Part shown: in pieces, positions 43,406-53,009 of the stretch
How positions within the stretch are numbered: position 1 is the first letter of the stretch
How the letters are laid out: each line of letters begins with the position of its first letter
From: Casp-alpha2 sp036337015
Lineage (GTDB): Bacteria > Pseudomonadota > Alphaproteobacteria > Rhodospirillales > Casp-alpha2
Assembly (NCBI GenBank): GCA_036337015.1
Contig: JAYZEZ010000007.1
Coordinates: 496,001 to 560,000 of the forward strand
Direction of reading: 5' to 3'
DNA length: 64,000 nt
Position numbers and translations under genes: made by a program
Notes under the pieces: model-generated
Databases searched by the model: none
What the model saw: the letters and a program-made list of their open reading frames with translations, nothing else
What the model was told of the DNA's origin: nothing

Positions 43406-45520
43406 TCATAAATACTGATTTAATGCCTGTAGTATTGTTTCTCTCAACGTTGGCCGAACATATTTAAAAACAAACCGCTTTGTATTTTCGGGTATAAAAG
43501 CTGCCATTTGAGCTCCATTAACAGAGAATGTTGATTGCTTTTTTCCATCAGCATAGGCATGCCAAAAAGGTAAATAAGGGCTGTTAAAAACAACAAATCC
43601 AGCGCCACTTTTCACATCAATGTTAACACCATTTTTAACAAGATCCCATTTTTTTAGAACTAGAGTACCGATTTTATTTTCAATACCTAATGGAATATCT
43701 TTTTCTCTTACTACTGCAGTATTGTTAAGGGCATTTTTTTTAATTAGTTCATAAAAATCAGCCTCACTATTACTAGCTTTTGAAATTATTAACTTAGAAC
43801 TAGGATAGACTCTCTCTAGTGGTGGTTCCAGGGCATAAACACGGATTTTCGGAGGAAAAATTATATGCCAAAATAGTTTTTTAAAACGCTCGAATACACC
43901 ATGGTATCTTCGGGAAAGATTTTCTATACCTTTTGGGCCCGCAACTTGTGTGATCCCATTGCCGATAATCGGAACAACACTTAAAATATATCCTACATTA
44001 GCTATTCGAAGAAGCTTTAGATCTGCTACTTTGTTTAGGTCATATTGATCACAACATTGGAGATCTATATTATCCAGTCTTAAACCAGGCTGGGCCATAT
44101 AGACCTTACCACTTTTTAGAATAGCCTGCCAATATGGTGAGATTGGGGTGATATTAATCATTCCATCCAGTGTGTCCAAGCCTGCTGCTGCCGCATAGGA
44201 ACCTCCAAGTCTATATCGAACTGAGACAACGCGTATTGGTTTAGAAGGAAGCCATGGCCGATAATTTAGTTGATTAATTGATCCAGTAAAAGTGGACAAC
44301 CCGCCTTCTAAAAGCCAAACAACTGGAGTTTGAAATTTTAAAACTGCAAATTGTGCAACCGCTAATGCTCCAATAATAGCAAAAACAAATTGACGTGAAA
44401 TTATACGCTGAGATTTCATTTTTAAATTTTTAAATAATTTAGCATCTTCAGCTAAGCCAATGCCAATTATCAATGTTAAAATTTGAAAAACACTTCTAGA
44501 TATATCGAAGTAATTAAATGTTAAAGACTTTAAAGGACTTAAAAATGGCAAATAAACGGCCAATGTATAGGCAATCAAAGGCAAAAAGTAGCCAATCAGA
44601 TTTGCAAATATTAGCCTAGCTCCTATTAAACGTTTAGCAATAAAAGCTAAAATTCCACCAACAATTCCAAGTATAGTAATAAAATCAATAGTGTTAATCG
44701 TAACACCGTGGAGCGCTCCTCCACGTTGGGTGTATGGTGCAACGAGAAATTTAGCGAAAAAAGATTCATGCCAATTAAGCAAAACCAAAAATACTAAAAT
44801 ACCTAAAGAGGGCAAAATCTTAATAATAGACTTATAGCTATGAATAAAAGCCACTATAGGAATTACACCTAGCATAGCTAAAAAACTAAATGTAGGCGTA
44901 CAACTGACAGCATTTAAGAAACTTATGGCAATTACATTAGTATAATAATAACTTTTTTCGAGGCGATAGACGAAGATGTAACAAACAAGGGGTATTATAG
45001 CGATACCAAATCCTGAATCCCAAAAAAATGGGATTGAAAACGAATACAACACGGAAGCAGCAAGAGATAGTTCTCTAGACCCTCCTGCAACCGATCTACA
45101 AAGCCTATACATCCCAATCAAACTAAGACTAACAGCTAACGTAAAATGCAGAAAGCTTGCTAGGCCTAATGGAAGCCAATCAATAATAAAATTTTCAAAT
45201 GAAAAAAATTGACCACCAATTGCGACTACAGCGTCTCTATCAGCCCCACCTGCAAGGCCATGAATAAATCTTACGTCATCAGGCTGCGCACTAAGAATTT
45301 TAAAGTTAGGTATTGAGTATTCCAAATCACCGCTAAAACTTAGGAATGACTTATCTCCTAAGATCCAATTCTCATACGTTCCTAACAAAACTAATAAAAT
45401 GATAAAAAAATTGACTTTTATACGATTTTTCACATTAATTTGAGAATTAACCAACCAAAAAAAGGTGCTTACAATAACAAAAAAATAAATTGAGTTAGAT
45501 ATAAGATTGTATGTATTCAT
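43406..45520 (-). CDS. Large polytopic membrane protein, GT-C/YfhO-like
   Basis: A 704-residue protein with about 11-13 hydrophobic helices up to about residue 420 and a soluble C-terminal part of about 270 residues. The topology (many helices, then an exported domain) is that of lipid-linked-sugar transferases such as YfhO or other GT-C proteins. An acidic FSGDLEYS in the first periplasmic loop could be the GT-C type catalytic acid. The family call is by shape and context, not by a strong motif. It is on the same strand as, and upstream of, the GT2 gene. Confidence 0.6.
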   Translation of the reverse strand: MNTYNLISNSIYFFVIVSTFFWLVNSQINVKNRIKVNFFIILLVLLGTYENWILGDKSFLSFSGDLEYSIPNFKILSAQPDDVRFIHGLAGGADRDAVVAIGGQFFSFENFIIDWLPLGLASFLHFTLAVSLSLIGMYRLCRSVAGGSRELSLAASVLYSFSIPFFWDSGFGIAIIPLVCYIFVYRLEKSYYYTNVIAISFLNAVSCTPTFSFLAMLGVIPIVAFIHSYKSIIKILPSLGILVFLVLLNWHESFFAKFLVAPYTQRGGALHGVTINTIDFITILGIVGGILAFIAKRLIGARLIFANLIGYFLPLIAYTLAVYLPFLSPLKSLTFNYFDISRSVFQILTLIIGIGLAEDAKLFKNLKMKSQRIISRQFVFAIIGALAVAQFAVLKFQTPVVWLLEGGLSTFTGSINQLNYRPWLPSKPIRVVSVRYRLGGSYAAAAGLDTLDGMINITPISPYWQAILKSGKVYMAQPGLRLDNIDLQCCDQYDLNKVADLKLLRIANVGYILSVVPIIGNGITQVAGPKGIENLSRRYHGVFERFKKLFWHIIFPPKIRVYALEPPLERVYPSSKLIISKASNSEADFYELIKKNALNNTAVVREKDIPLGIENKIGTLVLKKWDLVKNGVNIDVKSGAGFVVFNSPYLPFWHAYADGKKQSTFSVNGAQMAAFIPENTKRFVFKYVRPTLRETILQALNQYL

Positions 45521-45847
45521 GCTTTAAAAAACTTGCTTTTAATAGAATTGTTTTAATTCAGTTTTAATATTTTTAAATTAAACAAACAATTATACTTAAG
45601 TATCAAACTTGCACCTTATGGATAATTAAAATACTTCCCATTGAAATTAAGAATTGGACGATTTTTGAAACAAAAGGATAACTTTGTTCGAGGTTTCGGT
45701 TTTTAAATTCTAACTGATAAATTTTTTTTTAAATACAAACAATAATAGATCTATCGCATATGAAACCATCTCAGAAATCAATCAATTTCTAAATGGCTAA
45801 GAACCAATATAACAGGACAATATCAATGTCTTTAGGATATTACTATT
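45521..45847. other. Intergenic region between the membrane protein gene and fpr
   Basis: 327 bases of AT-rich sequence between divergent genes, marking the right edge of the accessory region. A short open frame (45826-45855, nine codons, with four consecutive tyrosines) overlaps the fpr start out of frame. Otherwise only homopolymeric T and A runs; no RNA gene, terminator or recognisable operator was found. Confidence 0.6.
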
Positions 45848-46678
45848 ATGGCTAATAAACCTAATGTGGAAGTAGACAATACAATTGAAATTCAAGACCT
45901 GCCTCTACCAAATTCTCTAACACAAGAAACCGTCCTCTCTGTAGAGCACTGGACAGATCATTTGTTTTCTTTCCATATTACCCGACCACAAGCATTTCGT
46001 TTTCGCTCCGGTGAATTTATAATGCTCGGATTATTTGTTAATGAAAAACCTCTCCTTCGTGCATATTCAGTTACCAGCCCGACCTGGGATGAAAAGTTAG
46101 AGTTTCTATCAATTAAAGTTGAAAATGGACCACTGACCTCAAGACTTGTTAACATTCAGCCTGGAGATAAAATACTACTTGGTAAAAAACCAACCGGAAC
46201 ACTAACTCTTGATGCAATAACACCAGCTAATACACTTTATATGATTGCAACTGGTACTGGAATTGCTCCATTTGCCAGCTTGATACGAGATCCCGAAACT
46301 TTTGATAAGTTTGATGATGTAGTACTTACGCATACATGCAGAACTGTTGCGGAGCTTGAATACGGTAAAAGCGTCGTTTCTCTTTTAAAAAGCGATCCAC
46401 TCGTAGCTGAATTTGCTAAGAATAGAGTCACTTATTTTTCAAGTGTTACACAAGAAAAATATGATCCCGTTGGCCGAATTACTACTCTAATTGATACAAA
46501 AGAACTATTTCGAAATATTGGAAAACCACCACTCAACTCGAAAACAGATCGGGTCATGATTTGTGGTTCTATAGATATGTTAAAAGATGTAGCAACTCTT
46601 GTAGAAGCAAGTGGTTTAAAAGAAGGCTCTAACGCTGATCCTGCTGACTTCTTAATAGAAAAAGCATTCGCAGAATAA
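45848..46678 (+). CDS. fpr: Ferredoxin--NADP+ reductase
   Basis: A 276-residue flavoprotein of the bacterial Fpr type. The FAD-binding RAYSVTSP lies at 71-78, the NADP-binding core MIATGTGIAPFASLIRD near 135-150, and VMICGSIDMLKDV near the C-terminus. It ends in the acidic FAEKAFAE-like tail usual for the class. It moves electrons between NADPH and ferredoxin or flavodoxin. It could serve the Fe-S and radical SAM enzymes of the adjacent region, but the gene is a common housekeeping one. Confidence 0.93.
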   Translation: MANKPNVEVDNTIEIQDLPLPNSLTQETVLSVEHWTDHLFSFHITRPQAFRFRSGEFIMLGLFVNEKPLLRAYSVTSPTWDEKLEFLSIKVENGPLTSRLVNIQPGDKILLGKKPTGTLTLDAITPANTLYMIATGTGIAPFASLIRDPETFDKFDDVVLTHTCRTVAELEYGKSVVSLLKSDPLVAEFAKNRVTYFSSVTQEKYDPVGRITTLIDTKELFRNIGKPPLNSKTDRVMICGSIDMLKDVATLVEASGLKEGSNADPADFLIEKAFAE

Positions 46679-46688
46679 CCTTAATTCT

Positions 46689-47579
46689 TTAAGTTATCCT
46701 CCGGACACGTGTGATACCCGCACCATGACGTTCCAACATCCGTGCCACAACCACTTCAAGAGAATGTGTTACGACCATCATTTCATGACTTGAGGCGTGT
46801 AATAAAGCACCCGAACCAAGATAAAAACCTACGTGACCAGGAAAAAAAACAATGTCCCCAGGATTCAACTCTGAAATTCCTTCAGTAAAAGGTATATCTG
46901 CACCTATTTTATCAGCCTGCAAGTCAGTATCTCTTGCCACAAAAATCCCAGCTGCCGCTAAGGATATTTGAATTAATCCTGAACAATCAATACCCTGGCC
47001 ACCCCGACCACCCCACAAATAAGGCTCCCTATTAAACATAGAAGCAGTTGCAATAAAATCAGGCTGAAATTCTTTTATAGGCTTGATATGCTTTAGAAAA
47101 ATCCAACCACCTGAAGTTAAATGAGCATATTCCCCTTCAACCATATCCACAGAAACGCCTGACAACATGGAAAGTCGCATTTGCGGTGGAAATTCCCCCT
47201 TAGAATCAGGAAAAACTAGTGAACTTAAAGCACTAACCCAATGTGTAGGTTTATTTAAATTGCGAAATAAGTTGCTTGATTTTACATAGCCCACATACCC
47301 ATCATGTCCACATTGCCCCCAGGACCATCCATCTTTATCCTCAAATACAGTAAAAGATTCTCCAAACAACAATTCACTAGCCTGCAAGACATTTTCACCA
47401 TCAAGGTTTACAGGGCACGGTTTAGTCATAACAGGCGCCCATGCTACACCTACACGATTTTTCTTTCCGACAACGAAAGAGCTTGCATCAACACGACCTT
47501 CCATAAAATCGGCAGCTATATCTTTACGATAAGGATGCACCCTAGGGTCTAAAGAAGTTTTATCATTTACGTTTTTCAT
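46689..47579 (-). CDS. NlpC/P60 (C40) cell-wall peptidase with SH3-like domains
   Basis: A 296-residue protein with bacterial SH3-like repeats (about 50-170) and a C-terminal NlpC/P60 domain. The catalytic Cys199 is in GIDCSGLIQ, and His249 (FPGHVGFYLG) and His261 follow. It is expected to cleave peptidoglycan stem peptides. No signal peptide is apparent, as in many alphaproteobacterial homologues. It is convergent with fpr, 10 bases away. Confidence 0.92.
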   Translation of the reverse strand: MKNVNDKTSLDPRVHPYRKDIAADFMEGRVDASSFVVGKKNRVGVAWAPVMTKPCPVNLDGENVLQASELLFGESFTVFEDKDGWSWGQCGHDGYVGYVKSSNLFRNLNKPTHWVSALSSLVFPDSKGEFPPQMRLSMLSGVSVDMVEGEYAHLTSGGWIFLKHIKPIKEFQPDFIATASMFNREPYLWGGRGGQGIDCSGLIQISLAAAGIFVARDTDLQADKIGADIPFTEGISELNPGDIVFFPGHVGFYLGSGALLHASSHEMMVVTHSLEVVVARMLERHGAGITRVRRIT

Positions 47580-47704
47580 CGTTTTTCCCTTTTTTGAAGA
47601 ATAACCTTTCCAAGGTTGAGCATACGTTGGGAATACTTTAAGAAAATACTAGTTTAAAAAATTAAAATTAATTTATAGTTTAATAGCATTGAAGGATTTT
47701 TAGC

Positions 47705-48091
47705 TTGGAAAAACTTATTTTTACTGTTCATGAGTTTATGACCATCATGGGATACCTTGATGAACAGCTAGATGGCAAGTCAGCTCCAATCGAATCCATT
47801 TATAACGAGTGGCACCAACAATGGACCACCCTTGATGATCGGCTGGAAAAATTACCAATGATGGAACGTGCCGATATGTTATTTGATGGAAAACTAACTA
47901 TTAATGCTATTTCTGAGCCTCACTTGATGGAAGTAATTGGTGTAGTTGAAGCTCAAGTATCCATTCATCAAAAATTAATTAAAGATGAAGATGAAGATGC
48001 AGATCCAGAAGATCTTGAGATTTGGACAACTCAGCTAGCTAAGCTTAAAGAACTTATCAAGTCAGAGGCATGGTCCAACGAAACTAACTAG
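47705..48091 (+). CDS. Hypothetical protein, acidic, mostly helical
   Basis: A 128-residue open frame starting at TTG. The composition is acidic (DEDEDADPEDLE near 97-108) and the pattern is helical, with no signal peptide, membrane segment or recognised domain. It lies 125 bases from the divergent NlpC/P60 gene and 110 bases before the MaoC gene on the same strand. Codon use looks like its neighbours and the frame is long for AT-rich DNA, so it is likely a real gene. I do not recognise the family. Confidence 0.6.
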   Translation: MEKLIFTVHEFMTIMGYLDEQLDGKSAPIESIYNEWHQQWTTLDDRLEKLPMMERADMLFDGKLTINAISEPHLMEVIGVVEAQVSIHQKLIKDEDEDADPEDLEIWTTQLAKLKELIKSEAWSNETN

Positions 48092-48201
48092 GTATTCTAA
48101 CATCACTAATTTTTAAAGCTTTGTCTTTTTAAAATTTTTAAAAGGTTGTGAAGCTGTTAGAAAAAAACGCATTAACGGATCCAAAATAATTAAATAAAAC
48201 T

Positions 48202-48681
48202 ATGGCTATAGCAGAAAATAAAAAAAATAAAGATACTAAAGCCCAATTACATGGATTGTATTTTGAGGCCATAGAAGTGGGTATGGAAGCAACTTATACC
48301 AGAACTATAACTAATATAGATGTTCAAAAATTTGTTGAAATTTCCGGTGATAACAATCCTATTCACCTTAATAAAGAATTTGCAAAAAAGACCATATTTA
48401 AAGAAAAAGTCGTTCATGGGATGTTAACGGCAAGCTTAATTTCCACAGTAATAGGAACCAAACTTCCTGGGCCTGGATGTATCTATGTTAATCAGAATCT
48501 TGATTTTAAATCACCAGTAAAAGTTGGTGACACAGTTGTAGCGTTTTGTAAGGTAATACAAAAAAACGATGCTAAAAATATTGTAAAATTAGAAACAATA
48601 TGCTCTGTGGCTAACAGAGTGGTTATAGAAGGACAAGCTACTATCCTAGTTCCCAATAGGCCAGTAATCGTGAAAAAATAA
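48202..48681 (+). CDS. MaoC-like (R)-specific enoyl hydratase
   Basis: A 159-residue hot-dog-fold protein with the catalytic motif SGDNNPIHLN (Asp50, His55) and KVVHGMLTASLIS. The family hydrates enoyl-CoA, linking beta-oxidation to polyhydroxyalkanoate or other acyl pathways. Alone in the genome context here, its acyl substrate is unknown. It precedes ribF by 47 bases. Confidence 0.9.
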   Translation: MAIAENKKNKDTKAQLHGLYFEAIEVGMEATYTRTITNIDVQKFVEISGDNNPIHLNKEFAKKTIFKEKVVHGMLTASLISTVIGTKLPGPGCIYVNQNLDFKSPVKVGDTVVAFCKVIQKNDAKNIVKLETICSVANRVVIEGQATILVPNRPVIVKK

Positions 48682-48728
48682 TGCCCTTTACACTTGACCA
48701 AACTAGGTAGCGCTGACACTTTTCCTTC

Positions 48729-49685
48729 ATGCAAATATTTAGAAAACTTAATAAGCTACCTAACACTGCCCGCAAGGCAGCTATAGCCATTGGTAATTTT
48801 GATGGAGTTCATCCTGGTCACCAAGCAGTAATTAATAAAGCTGGTCTTATTGCAAAAAATGAAGGTGTACCTTGGGCAGTTTTAACCTTTGAGCCACACC
48901 CACAACAATTATTTACAAAAAATCCGAATCCATTCCGCTTAACACCCTTTAAGTCTAAAGCTCGTAATATAAAGCGTATGGGTGTTGATATTTTAATTGT
49001 GCAGAAGTTTGATGTTGCATTTTCACAAACTAAGGCCGAAGAATTTATTTTAAAAGCGCTTATTCAGGGTTTAGATGCCCATCACATAGTCTCAGGATAC
49101 GATTTCGTATTTGGACATAATAGAGGCGGAAATTGCGACTTACTTTTAGCAATGAGCAAAAAGGAAAAATTTGGGTTTACTGCTGTTAGTGCACTCGCCG
49201 ACAATGCTGGAAAGGTTTTTTCATCTACACGTATACGTGAGCGATTAAAAAACTCCGACCCTATTGGTGCTTCAAAAATTTTAGGTAGAGATTTTGAGCT
49301 TTCTGGTAGAGTTGTTAAAGGAAACCAGTTGGGGAGAAAAATAGCATACCCAACTGCAAACATCCACTTGGGGTCATATATTCGCCCTGCTAATGGCGTA
49401 TACGCAGTTCGTGTTTTAATAGAAGGCAACACAACTGAACAATGGCTAGACGGCGTTGCTAACATTGGAAGTCGTCCCACAATTGGGGATGGCAAAATAA
49501 TATTTGAGGTTTTTCTAATTGATTTTAAAGCAGATCTTTACGGTAAATATCTTCGTGTACGTCTCATTGATTTCGTGCGTGAAGAAAAGAAGTTTGACGG
49601 GATAGATCAGTTAAAGGCACAAATTGCTATTGATGCAAAAAATGCTCAAAAAATTTTAGAACGTTCACAGCAACAAGAGATATAA
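48729..49685 (+). CDS. ribF: Bifunctional riboflavin kinase/FAD synthetase
   Basis: Makes FMN and FAD. The 318 residues comprise an N-terminal FAD synthetase domain (AIGNFDGVHPGHQAVI, FSSTRIRERL) and a C-terminal riboflavin kinase domain (GNQLGRKIAYPTANI, YAVRV, VANIGSRPTIGDG). Length is standard. It lies six bases before ileS, the usual ribF-ileS-lspA order. Confidence 0.97.
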   Translation: MQIFRKLNKLPNTARKAAIAIGNFDGVHPGHQAVINKAGLIAKNEGVPWAVLTFEPHPQQLFTKNPNPFRLTPFKSKARNIKRMGVDILIVQKFDVAFSQTKAEEFILKALIQGLDAHHIVSGYDFVFGHNRGGNCDLLLAMSKKEKFGFTAVSALADNAGKVFSSTRIRERLKNSDPIGASKILGRDFELSGRVVKGNQLGRKIAYPTANIHLGSYIRPANGVYAVRVLIEGNTTEQWLDGVANIGSRPTIGDGKIIFEVFLIDFKADLYGKYLRVRLIDFVREEKKFDGIDQLKAQIAIDAKNAQKILERSQQQEI

Positions 49686-49691
49686 GAAACT

Positions 49692-52514
49692 ATGTCCATC
49701 GATTATAAATCCACTGTTTTTTTACCCATAACAGACTTTCCGATGAAAGCCGGCCTGCCACAGCGTGAACCTAAAACTCTTGCTAGGTGGGAAGCAATTG
49801 ATATTTATGGGCAGCACCGCAAATCAGGTAAAAATAAAAAAAAATTTATCCTACATGATGGACCACCTTATGCAAATGGGCATCTACATATTGGCCATGC
49901 ACTTAACAAGATTTTAAAAGACATTGTTGTCCGTTCTCAACAAATGTTAGGTAAGGATTCTAATTATGTGCCCGGTTGGGATTGTCATGGACTTCCCATC
50001 GAATGGAAGATCGAAGAAAAATACCGTAAAAAGAAGAAAGACAAAGACCAAGTTCCAATCAACGAATTCCGTCAAGAATGTAGAGAATTTGCAGAAAAAT
50101 GGATAGATATACAGCGTGAAGAATTTAAACGCCTAGGTTTAGTAGGTGACTGGGAAAATCCTTATACGACTATGAGTTTTGAATCCGAAGCACAAATCGT
50201 TCGTGAACTTGGAAAATTCTTAATTGATGGATCCCTCTACCGTGGCGCAAAACCAGTGATGTGGTCGCCAGTTGAAAAAACGGCACTAGCAGAAGCTGAA
50301 ATCGAATATCATGACCATACGTCAACTACGATTTTCGTTCGATTTCCTATTTCTAAATCTCCAATACCAGAAATTGAAGGGTCCAATATTATAATTTGGA
50401 CAACAACGCCTTGGACCATGCCAGGGAACCGTGCCGTCGCCTATGGCCCGGACATTGAATATTCGGTGATTAAAATTATTTCAAAAAATAAAGATAGTCT
50501 CGCAAAAACAAACGAACGACTTGTTATAGCAACAGCTCGGTTAGATGAAACATGTAGTCAATGTGGTATTAACGATTTTAAAACAATAAAAATATTAAAA
50601 GGGGTGGATTTAGCTGGCACTACCTGCAAGCACCCGTTATTTGGGCAAGGTTATGATTATAATGTGCCTGCTTTACCTGCTTCTTTTGCTAATACAGATG
50701 AGGGGACAGGAATAGTCCATATTGCTCCAGGACACGGAGCTGATGACTGGGAACTAGGCCGTGAGTTTAATCTTACAATTCCAGATACCGTTGATGAAAA
50801 TGGCTGCTTTCTAGACACTGTTCCTCTTTTTGCAGGAAGCCATGTATACAAAGTCAACGAACAAGTAGCAAATTCTCTAGCTGAATTTGGTTCCTTATTA
50901 GGACGCGGTAAGCTAATACACCGTTACCCACATTCTTGGCGTTCAAAAGCACCATTGATTTTTCGCAATACCACTCAATGGTTCATTTCAATGAGTACAA
51001 CAGATCTCCGCGAAAAAGCTATCACGGCCATTAACGATACTAGATTTATTCCATCATCAGGAAAAAATCGTATAAAAGGGATGATTGAAACTCGACCAGA
51101 TTGGTGTATTTCTCGTCAACGTGCATGGGGCGTGCCGATAACCGTTTTTGTTAATAAAAAATCTGGTGAGCCGCTCCGTGACCAATCTGTAATTGACCGT
51201 ATAGCTAGTATATTCCAAGAAGAAGGAGCAGATGCTTGGTTTTCTTCAGATCCGTCACGATTCTTAGGAAGCAAGTATGATGTATCAAATTATGAACAGG
51301 TAAAAGATATACTCGATGTCTGGTTTGATTCGGGTTGTACTCACACTTTCACTCTAGAAGGACGTAGTGACCTTGATTGGCCGGCATCATTATACTTGGA
51401 AGGCACAGACCAACATCGTGGTTGGTTCCATTCTAGTTTGCTAGAATCTTGTGGAACAAGAGGCCGTGCCCCTTATGATTCTGTCCTCACCCACGGCTTT
51501 GTAATGGGTGAGGATGGAAGTAAAATGTCTAAATCACTTGGCAATATCATATCACCTGAAGAAGTTGTTAAAACTCACGGCGCAGACATTTTAAGACTAT
51601 GGGTTGTTGGGTCAGATTATTCCGAAGACTTACGAATTGGGCCTGAGATTCTAAAAAGCCATTCTGATATATATCGTCGACTACGTAATACTCTACGTTA
51701 TGTTCTTGGAAATTTAGATGATTTCCATGAAGATGAGCGTTTAAACATCAATGACATGCCAGAACTCGATCGCTGGGTATTACACAGGTTATGGGAAATG
51801 GATTGTTTGCTGCGTGAAGCTTGCAACACTCTACATTTTCACCAAGCATTCGCAGAAATACATAACTTTTGTGCAGTTGATTTATCAGCTTTCTATTTTG
51901 ACATTCGCAAAGACAGCTTATATTGCGATCCAAAAGATGATATTAAGCGCCGTGCAGCTAGAACTGTCCTAGATGAAATTTTCGATTGCCTAACCGCTTG
52001 GCTTGCACCATTTATCTGCTTCACAGCAGAAGAGGCTTGGTTAGCCCGTTATCCAGAAGAAGGCAAAGATAACAGCGTGCATCTTCGTACTTTTCCAAAA
52101 ATTCCAGAAGCATGGTGTGATCAAGTTTTAGCAGAAAAATGGGAAAAAATTCGTTCTATCCGACGTGTTGTTACCGGTGCTATAGAACTCGAGCGAAAAG
52201 AAAAACGAATAGGCTCTTCATTGCAAGCACACCCAATAGTACATGCTCAACAAGAAGATATATCTCTATTTGACAATCTAGATGCTGCAGAATTATTTAT
52301 CACATCTGGTGCTACATTTACTAAGAAACCGATTGCAAAAAAGGGGTTTTCACTTATTGAAGTACCTCATGTTACAGTTATTCCAAATCAAGCTAAAGGG
52401 GAGAAGTGCGAGCGTTGTTGGAAAATTTTGCCAGAAGTTGGAATCGATTCAGAATTTAGAAAGGTTTGTGGACGCTGTGCCAATGCTGTCCGTCACTTAA
52501 AAAATGATGCTTAA
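49692..52514 (+). CDS. ileS: Isoleucyl-tRNA synthetase
   Basis: A 940-residue class I synthetase. HIGH is at 66-69 (PPYANGHLHIGHA) and KMSKS at 611-615. The editing domain includes IIWTTTPWTMPGNRA, and the C-terminal zinc-binding cysteines appear in CERCWK and VCGRCANAV. This matches bacterial-type IleS in length and layout. The 3' end overlaps lspA by 11 bases. Confidence 0.99.
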   Translation: MSIDYKSTVFLPITDFPMKAGLPQREPKTLARWEAIDIYGQHRKSGKNKKKFILHDGPPYANGHLHIGHALNKILKDIVVRSQQMLGKDSNYVPGWDCHGLPIEWKIEEKYRKKKKDKDQVPINEFRQECREFAEKWIDIQREEFKRLGLVGDWENPYTTMSFESEAQIVRELGKFLIDGSLYRGAKPVMWSPVEKTALAEAEIEYHDHTSTTIFVRFPISKSPIPEIEGSNIIIWTTTPWTMPGNRAVAYGPDIEYSVIKIISKNKDSLAKTNERLVIATARLDETCSQCGINDFKTIKILKGVDLAGTTCKHPLFGQGYDYNVPALPASFANTDEGTGIVHIAPGHGADDWELGREFNLTIPDTVDENGCFLDTVPLFAGSHVYKVNEQVANSLAEFGSLLGRGKLIHRYPHSWRSKAPLIFRNTTQWFISMSTTDLREKAITAINDTRFIPSSGKNRIKGMIETRPDWCISRQRAWGVPITVFVNKKSGEPLRDQSVIDRIASIFQEEGADAWFSSDPSRFLGSKYDVSNYEQVKDILDVWFDSGCTHTFTLEGRSDLDWPASLYLEGTDQHRGWFHSSLLESCGTRGRAPYDSVLTHGFVMGEDGSKMSKSLGNIISPEEVVKTHGADILRLWVVGSDYSEDLRIGPEILKSHSDIYRRLRNTLRYVLGNLDDFHEDERLNINDMPELDRWVLHRLWEMDCLLREACNTLHFHQAFAEIHNFCAVDLSAFYFDIRKDSLYCDPKDDIKRRAARTVLDEIFDCLTAWLAPFICFTAEEAWLARYPEEGKDNSVHLRTFPKIPEAWCDQVLAEKWEKIRSIRRVVTGAIELERKEKRIGSSLQAHPIVHAQQEDISLFDNLDAAELFITSGATFTKKPIAKKGFSLIEVPHVTVIPNQAKGEKCERCWKILPEVGIDSEFRKVCGRCANAVRHLKNDA

Positions 52515-52986
52515 AAATCAATTTCGTAATGGCATGATCATCTCATTTGTTATTTTAGCCTTTGATCAGTTAAGCAAATGGTGGATTGTGTTCTATATTA
52601 TGCAACCACCCCAGGTGATTGAAATTGCACCTTTCTTCAATCTAGTTATGGGATGGAACTATGGTATAAGTTTTGGATTGCTTAACTCTATGCCAGAAAT
52701 AAGTGTTTGGATATTACCTTTTTTAGTATTTTTAATTACTTCGGGATTGATAATATGGTTGTATTTTATTGATAAGAATAGCCAAGCAATAGGCCTTGGA
52801 TTTATAATTGGGGGGGCAATTGGTAATCTAATTGATAGATTACACTTTGGAGCAGTAGTAGATTTTCTAGATTTTCATGCTTGGGGTTTTCATTGGCCCG
52901 CCTTTAACATTGCAGATAGTGCAATAACTATTGGTGCAATTATGCTGGTATTAGATTCCTTGTTTGAAAGTAAGAAAAAGCTTTAA
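52504..52986 (+). CDS. lspA: Lipoprotein signal peptidase
   Basis: Cleaves lipoprotein signal peptides ahead of the lipidated cysteine. The 160-residue protein has four membrane helices. The catalytic aspartates are Asp120 in NLIDRLHFGAVVDFLDF and Asp138 in FNIADSAI. Several lipoproteins in this window are possible substrates. Start overlaps the ileS end. Confidence 0.97.
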   Translation: MMLKNQFRNGMIISFVILAFDQLSKWWIVFYIMQPPQVIEIAPFFNLVMGWNYGISFGLLNSMPEISVWILPFLVFLITSGLIIWLYFIDKNSQAIGLGFIIGGAIGNLIDRLHFGAVVDFLDFHAWGFHWPAFNIADSAITIGAIMLVLDSLFESKKKL

Positions 52987-53009
52987 ATTAATATTATTGG
53001 GTGGATGAA

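Noticed and set aside
32350..45520. Hopanoid (hpn) or exosortase-associated cluster
   Set aside because: Radical SAM and glycosyltransferase genes are shared with such clusters, but no squalene-hopene cyclase, exosortase or PEP-CTERM protein is present in the window.
49082..49495. 137-codon minus-strand frame opposite ribF
   Set aside because: Falls inside the two conserved RibF domains on the other strand.
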